NCBI GenBank assembly: GCA_031291475.1
Contig: JARLIY010000017.1
Location: 1-55,540, forward strand
Direction of reading: 5' to 3'
Length of the DNA: 55,540 nt
Source: Xanthobacteraceae bacterium
GTDB taxonomy: Bacteria; Pseudomonadota; Alphaproteobacteria; Rhizobiales; Xanthobacteraceae
Positions 53,388 through 55,540 of the stretch are shown here, one piece after another. Both the position numbers and the translations under genes were made by a program. The notes beneath the pieces are model-generated. The model was given only the letters and a program-made list of their open reading frames with translations, searched no databases and was not told where the DNA came from. Every line of letters begins with the position of its first letter. The first letter of the stretch is position 1.

Positions 53388-53672
53388 ATGCACATTCTCT
53401 GGATCGTCATTATCGGCTTCGTCGCCGGAATCATTGCGCGCATTTTGGCGCCCGGGCCGAATAATCCGGCGGGTTTTATTCTCACCACCCTGCTCGGCAT
53501 TGCCGGCGCCTTCGTCGCAACATGGATCGGGCAAGCGGTCGGTTGGTATGGCGCGAACCAGGGCGCCGGCCTTCTCGGCGCCGTCGTCGGCGCGCTCATC
53601 GTCCTGTTTGTCTGGCACCGGCTGGTGTCGCGCGGCATGATCTCCGATCCGGGTAGCCGCCGCTGGCTGTAG
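53388..53672 (+). CDS. GlsB/YeaQ/YmgE family stress membrane protein
   Basis: The 94-residue protein has three membrane helices: ILWIVIIGFVAGIIARIL, GFILTTLLGIAGAFVATWIG and AGLLGAVVGALIVLFVWHRL. The G-x-x-G and PGPNNPAGF loop are typical of transglycosylase-associated/YeaQ proteins. These are induced by general stress, in agreement with the EcfG promoter upstream. A short GCCGCGC / GCGCGGC hairpin follows the stop. Confidence 0.92.
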   Translation: MHILWIVIIGFVAGIIARILAPGPNNPAGFILTTLLGIAGAFVATWIGQAVGWYGANQGAGLLGAVVGALIVLFVWHRLVSRGMISDPGSRRWL

Positions 53673-53701
53673 CCGCGCCGGGGGCGCGAGCGCGGCCCGC
53701 G

Positions 53702-54004
53702 TTAGCGCCCGGCCGATCGCCGGGCCGTGGCCGAGAAACGCGACCCCCGCCGCTCCACCACGACGGCGCGCGGAGCGCCGACACGGCCGGTCACGGTGAC
53801 CTGGTTGATCTCCCGGCGCTGCCCCATGCGCATCACCACGCCCCGCGCCTCGTCGAACGGAACTTCCATCAGCGACGCCACGATCTCGATCTGCTCCTTG
53901 AGATCGTCGGTGAGGCCCTGCGCTGCGACGACGGCCTCTTCAACGGTCGGCGGATCGCGTCTCACTCGCCGCCGGCCGTCCTTCGTTTCCCACACGTCGC
54001 TCAT
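53702..54004 (-). CDS. Conserved small hypothetical protein, basic and helical
   Basis: The 100-residue product starts at the ATG at 54004. It opens with WETKDGRRRVRRDPPTVEEAVVAAQGL and has a helical middle (DDLKEQIEIVASLMEVPFDEARGVVMRM), then VTVTGRVGAPRAVVVERRG. No domain is recognised. The mixture of a helix and a short strand region suggests a compact soluble protein. Homologues appear to be limited to Hyphomicrobiales. Confidence 0.7.
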   Translation of the reverse strand: MSDVWETKDGRRRVRRDPPTVEEAVVAAQGLTDDLKEQIEIVASLMEVPFDEARGVVMRMGQRREINQVTVTGRVGAPRAVVVERRGSRFSATARRSAGR

Positions 54005-54172
54005 GTCCGCACCTTGAGTCTGTTTTCCTTGTGCCAAGCGAATTATCGGCCTTCTACCGCATTGCAGCAAGAAAATTGTGCGTTGCACTCACGACAAATA
54101 CACGGCCCTCCGATGGTTCCTTTGGGGGTCTCAAAAGACGTTAACGGGGGGCCTTTACACGCGAAACGCGTA

Positions 54173-54367
54173 CTAACGGGGCTTCATATCGCTGAAAAGG
54201 ACGCCGCCTTTGCCTTTTGAGGTCTTGGCCGTCTCCACCAGCGAGACCGTAACCGCCTCTGCCGGCGCGCCGATATTCTTGACCACGGCCGCGGTGAGGT
54301 CTTTGACCAGGGCGCGCTTGTCCTCGAGAGTGCGGCCTTCGAGGAGATAGACGATGACTTCCGGCAT
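54173..54367 (-). CDS. 4-oxalocrotonate tautomerase family enzyme
   Basis: The 64-residue product starts at the ATG at 54367, with GGGAGGAATCC upstream. After Met removal, Pro1 (MPEVIVYLLEGRTLEDK) is the catalytic base. AVVKNIGAPAEAVTVSLVETAK gives the dimer interface. It interconverts enol and keto forms of unsaturated dicarboxylates or related substrates. It could serve aromatic degradation but is 50 kb from the ring-cleavage operon. Confidence 0.9.
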   Translation of the reverse strand: MPEVIVYLLEGRTLEDKRALVKDLTAAVVKNIGAPAEAVTVSLVETAKTSKGKGGVLFSDMKPR

Positions 54368-54505
54368 GGATTCCTCCCTGTTGTGTGACGGCTGCGTAAC
54401 GCCCGGTTGCGGCAAGAATCTCACGCGCCCACAGCAGTTCTGCCTTGCCTCAAGATCGGGTTCCGTTTATCGGAACTCGGTGGGTCGGTACAAGGGAGCA
54501 AAAAA

Positions 54506-54745
54506 ATGAGGCGACTGGCATTTGTAATAAGCATATTGGCGCTTGGTCTCGCGGCCACGACCGCGGCGCGCGCTGATTACGCCGTCGTGATGTTCAAGGA
54601 CGGCCATTGCCGGGCTTGGAATGAAGTCGGCAATCCGATGCAACCTGGCTGGAAGTACCACTGGGTCCACCTCAAGAGCTGGGACTTCGCGATGTCGAAG
54701 AAGCACTACGCGATGACCCATCACTGGTGCAAATCGTTCCATTAG
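54506..54745 (+). CDS. Small secreted two-cysteine protein, tandem copy A
   Basis: The 79-residue product starts at the ATG at 54506 (CAAGGGAGC upstream). The signal peptide RLAFVISILALGLAATTAARA is cut before DYAVVMFKDGHCRAWNEVG. The mature part ends YAMTHHWCKSFH, so two cysteines probably pair. It is the first of three tandem related genes; a strong hairpin follows. No known function. Confidence 0.75.
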   Translation: MRRLAFVISILALGLAATTAARADYAVVMFKDGHCRAWNEVGNPMQPGWKYHWVHLKSWDFAMSKKHYAMTHHWCKSFH

Positions 54746-54762
54746 CAACGCAAGTCTTCTGA

Positions 54763-54789
54763 CGCCGCCCGCTACAAAGGCGGGCGGCG
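54763..54789 (+). terminator. Hairpin after copy A
   Basis: CGCCGCCCGC (54763-54772) pairs with GCGGGCGGCG (54780-54789) around a seven-base loop. It resembles the hairpin after copy B, as though duplicated with the gene. No T-tract follows. Confidence 0.65.
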
Positions 54790-54814
54790 AAAGCTTGGAT
54801 AAAGGGGGGTGACG

Positions 54815-55060
54815 ATGACGCGACTTGCTATTGCAATTGGTGTTCTGACGATCGGGCTTGCCGCCGCGGTTCCGGCGCGCGCCGACTTTGCCGTGGTCAG
54901 ATTCAAGGACCATTCCTGCCGTGCCTGGGCCGATCACAAAGCGGCCCCGATGGGCAAACACTGGAAATATCTCTGGGTCAGCCTCCCCACATGGGAGGCG
55001 GCTCAGGGAAAAGGCGCCTGGGCGATGAAGCACCACTGGTGCCGCGCCTGGGTCAAGTAA
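54815..55060 (+). CDS. Small secreted two-cysteine protein, tandem copy B
   Basis: The 81-residue product starts at the ATG at 54815; a GTG two codons earlier is possible. It has a signal peptide LAIAIGVLTIGLAAAVPARA, then DFAVVRFKDHSCRAWADHK and an ending AMKHHWCRAWVK. Spacing of the two Cys and the HHWC ending match copy A. A complete terminator follows. Confidence 0.75.
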   Translation: MTRLAIAIGVLTIGLAAAVPARADFAVVRFKDHSCRAWADHKAAPMGKHWKYLWVSLPTWEAAQGKGAWAMKHHWCRAWVK

Positions 55061-55083
55061 CGCCCAGGGACTTGATGTCATGC

Positions 55084-55116
55084 CGCCGCCCGCCCCAATC
55101 CGGCGGGCGGCGTTTT
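55084..55116 (+). terminator. Rho-independent terminator after copy B
   Basis: CGCCGCCCGCC (55084-55094) and GGCGGGCGGCG (55102-55112) form a perfect 11-bp stem with the loop CCAATCC, followed by TTTTAA. Confidence 0.9.
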
Positions 55117-55211
55117 AATGCTTCCTATCGTCCGCGCCGATGCTCGCCGGCGAACGGCCCGGAAACATTCAAAAGGGTTCCAGGTTTTGTTCGTGCAAAG
55201 GAAAGCACAGC

Positions 55212-55451
55212 ATCAAGCGCTTGATATTTGCAGCCGGCCTGCTGGCGTTGAGCTCCGTCGCCTCAAGCCCGGCGCTCGCGGACTATGCGGTGGTCCAGTT
55301 CGGCGATGGGAATTGCCGGATCTGGTGGGACGGCGCGGCAACCGGCAATCCGTGGGGCACCGGATGGACCAAAGTGGCCGTGGGCCTGCCGGATCAGGAC
55401 GCCGCGCAGGCGGCGCTCGACTCAGCGTTGGCGCAAAGAATCTGCCGCTAA
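55212..55451 (+). CDS. Small secreted protein, tandem copy C, start codon altered
   Basis: The mature sequence DYAVVQFGDGNCRIWWDG and an end QRICR relate it to copies A and B, but the middle is less alike (LPDQDAAQAALDSAL). The signal peptide KRLIFAAGLLALSSVASSPALA is complete. At the position where A and B have ATG (before R-L), this copy has ATC (55212), ten bases after AGGAAAG. TTG at 55221 or a far-upstream ATG (55140) are the only standard alternatives. It may start at a rare codon or be poorly translated. Confidence 0.65.
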   Translation: MKRLIFAAGLLALSSVASSPALADYAVVQFGDGNCRIWWDGAATGNPWGTGWTKVAVGLPDQDAAQAALDSALAQRICR

Positions 55452-55455
55452 GCCG

Positions 55456-55540
55456 CTAATTCATCACGCGCGGGTTCACGCCAGTCGCGCCGCGCGCGGC
55501 GGGCGAGCGCAGGAGCGCCAGCGGGCCGCGGACCCCGGGC
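55456..55540 (-). CDS. C-terminal end of a minus-strand gene (partial, low certainty)
   Basis: Read inward from the right edge on the minus strand, one frame is open and ends at a TAG (55456-55458) with VRGPLALLRSPAARGATG then VNPRVMN. Another frame is open too and ends a few bases later, so the choice is not secure. No domain can be recognised from this length. Confidence 0.3.
   Translation of the reverse strand, partial: PGVRGPLALLRSPAARGATGVNPRVMN

Noticed and set aside
54005..54060. Sigma-54 promoter before the hypothetical gene at 54004
   Set aside because: TTGGCAC is present on the minus strand but the required TTGC at -12 with five-base spacing is missing.

Overview
This is a gene-dense chromosomal window (GC about 64% by eye) from an alphaproteobacterium, most likely a Hyphomicrobiales member of the Bradyrhizobium / Pseudolabrys / Xanthobacteraceae kind. 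The evidence is the CckA hybrid kinase, CtrA-type boxes, EcfG-type stress promoters, a one-cysteine DksA, the long B12-dependent ribonucleotide reductase NrdJ, and several small secreted proteins of rhizobial style. Dispersed palindromic repeats sit in many gaps. No phage, IS element, plasmid functions or CRISPR array were seen. The window opens inside a tRNA-Ser and probably closes inside a minus-strand gene.

Layout. 1-4.6 kb: tRNA-Ser, Sel1-like and DUF2147 genes, a glutathione S-transferase, a 20-residue lysine-rich peptide gene, and gatB. 4.6-12.5 kb: an eight-gene minus-strand run. In transcription order it is egtB, egtD (ergothioneine synthesis), an unrecognised protein with an ATP-grasp-like signature, an FAH-family hydrolase, an orphan NitT/TauT-type binding protein, an FMN reductase, an SDR and a gentisate-type ring-cleaving dioxygenase. 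12.6-19.9 kb: polysaccharide deacetylase, lytic transglycosylase, exbB-exbD-tonB, a GlcG-like protein, a second GST, a cupin and small exported proteins.

19.9-28 kb is a regulatory cluster. It holds cckA, fliO, small stress proteins with EcfG-type promoters, a histidine-heptad peptide, a PilZ pair, dksA, a stand-alone FlbD-type DNA-binding domain and a GGDEF cyclase. Four TTAA-N7-TTAA-like sites lie between cckA and fliO, and one precedes the FlbD-type gene. This suggests that CtrA ties these genes to the cell cycle and motility.

28-37.5 kb is housekeeping and accessory: MoxR ATPase without its usual VWA partner, MipA/OmpV, an FAD oxidoreductase, SixA, a broken ybjN-like gene, a periplasmic AHL-lactonase-like enzyme, an M20 peptidase, a HerA-like ATPase, a frameshifted DUF2267-like gene and DUF4332. 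37.6-43.5 kb: folP-folB-folK followed by methylmalonyl-CoA mutase mutA-mutB. 43.5-51 kb: host-attachment protein, patatin lipoprotein, a 910-base leader, then nrdJ and an ImmA/IrrE-type metallopeptidase whose tail resembles the zinc ribbon of NrdJ. 51-55.5 kb: FKBP, cyclic-nucleotide-binding protein, clpS, GlsB, tautomerase and three tandem small secreted two-cysteine proteins.

The observations most worth following are the CtrA/FlbD/CckA circuit, the NrdJ/ImmA tail similarity, the ergothioneine-to-ring-cleavage operon with its unknown protein, two genes broken by single-base changes, in-frame palindrome insertions in nrdJ and egtD, and two peptide genes below usual annotation limits.
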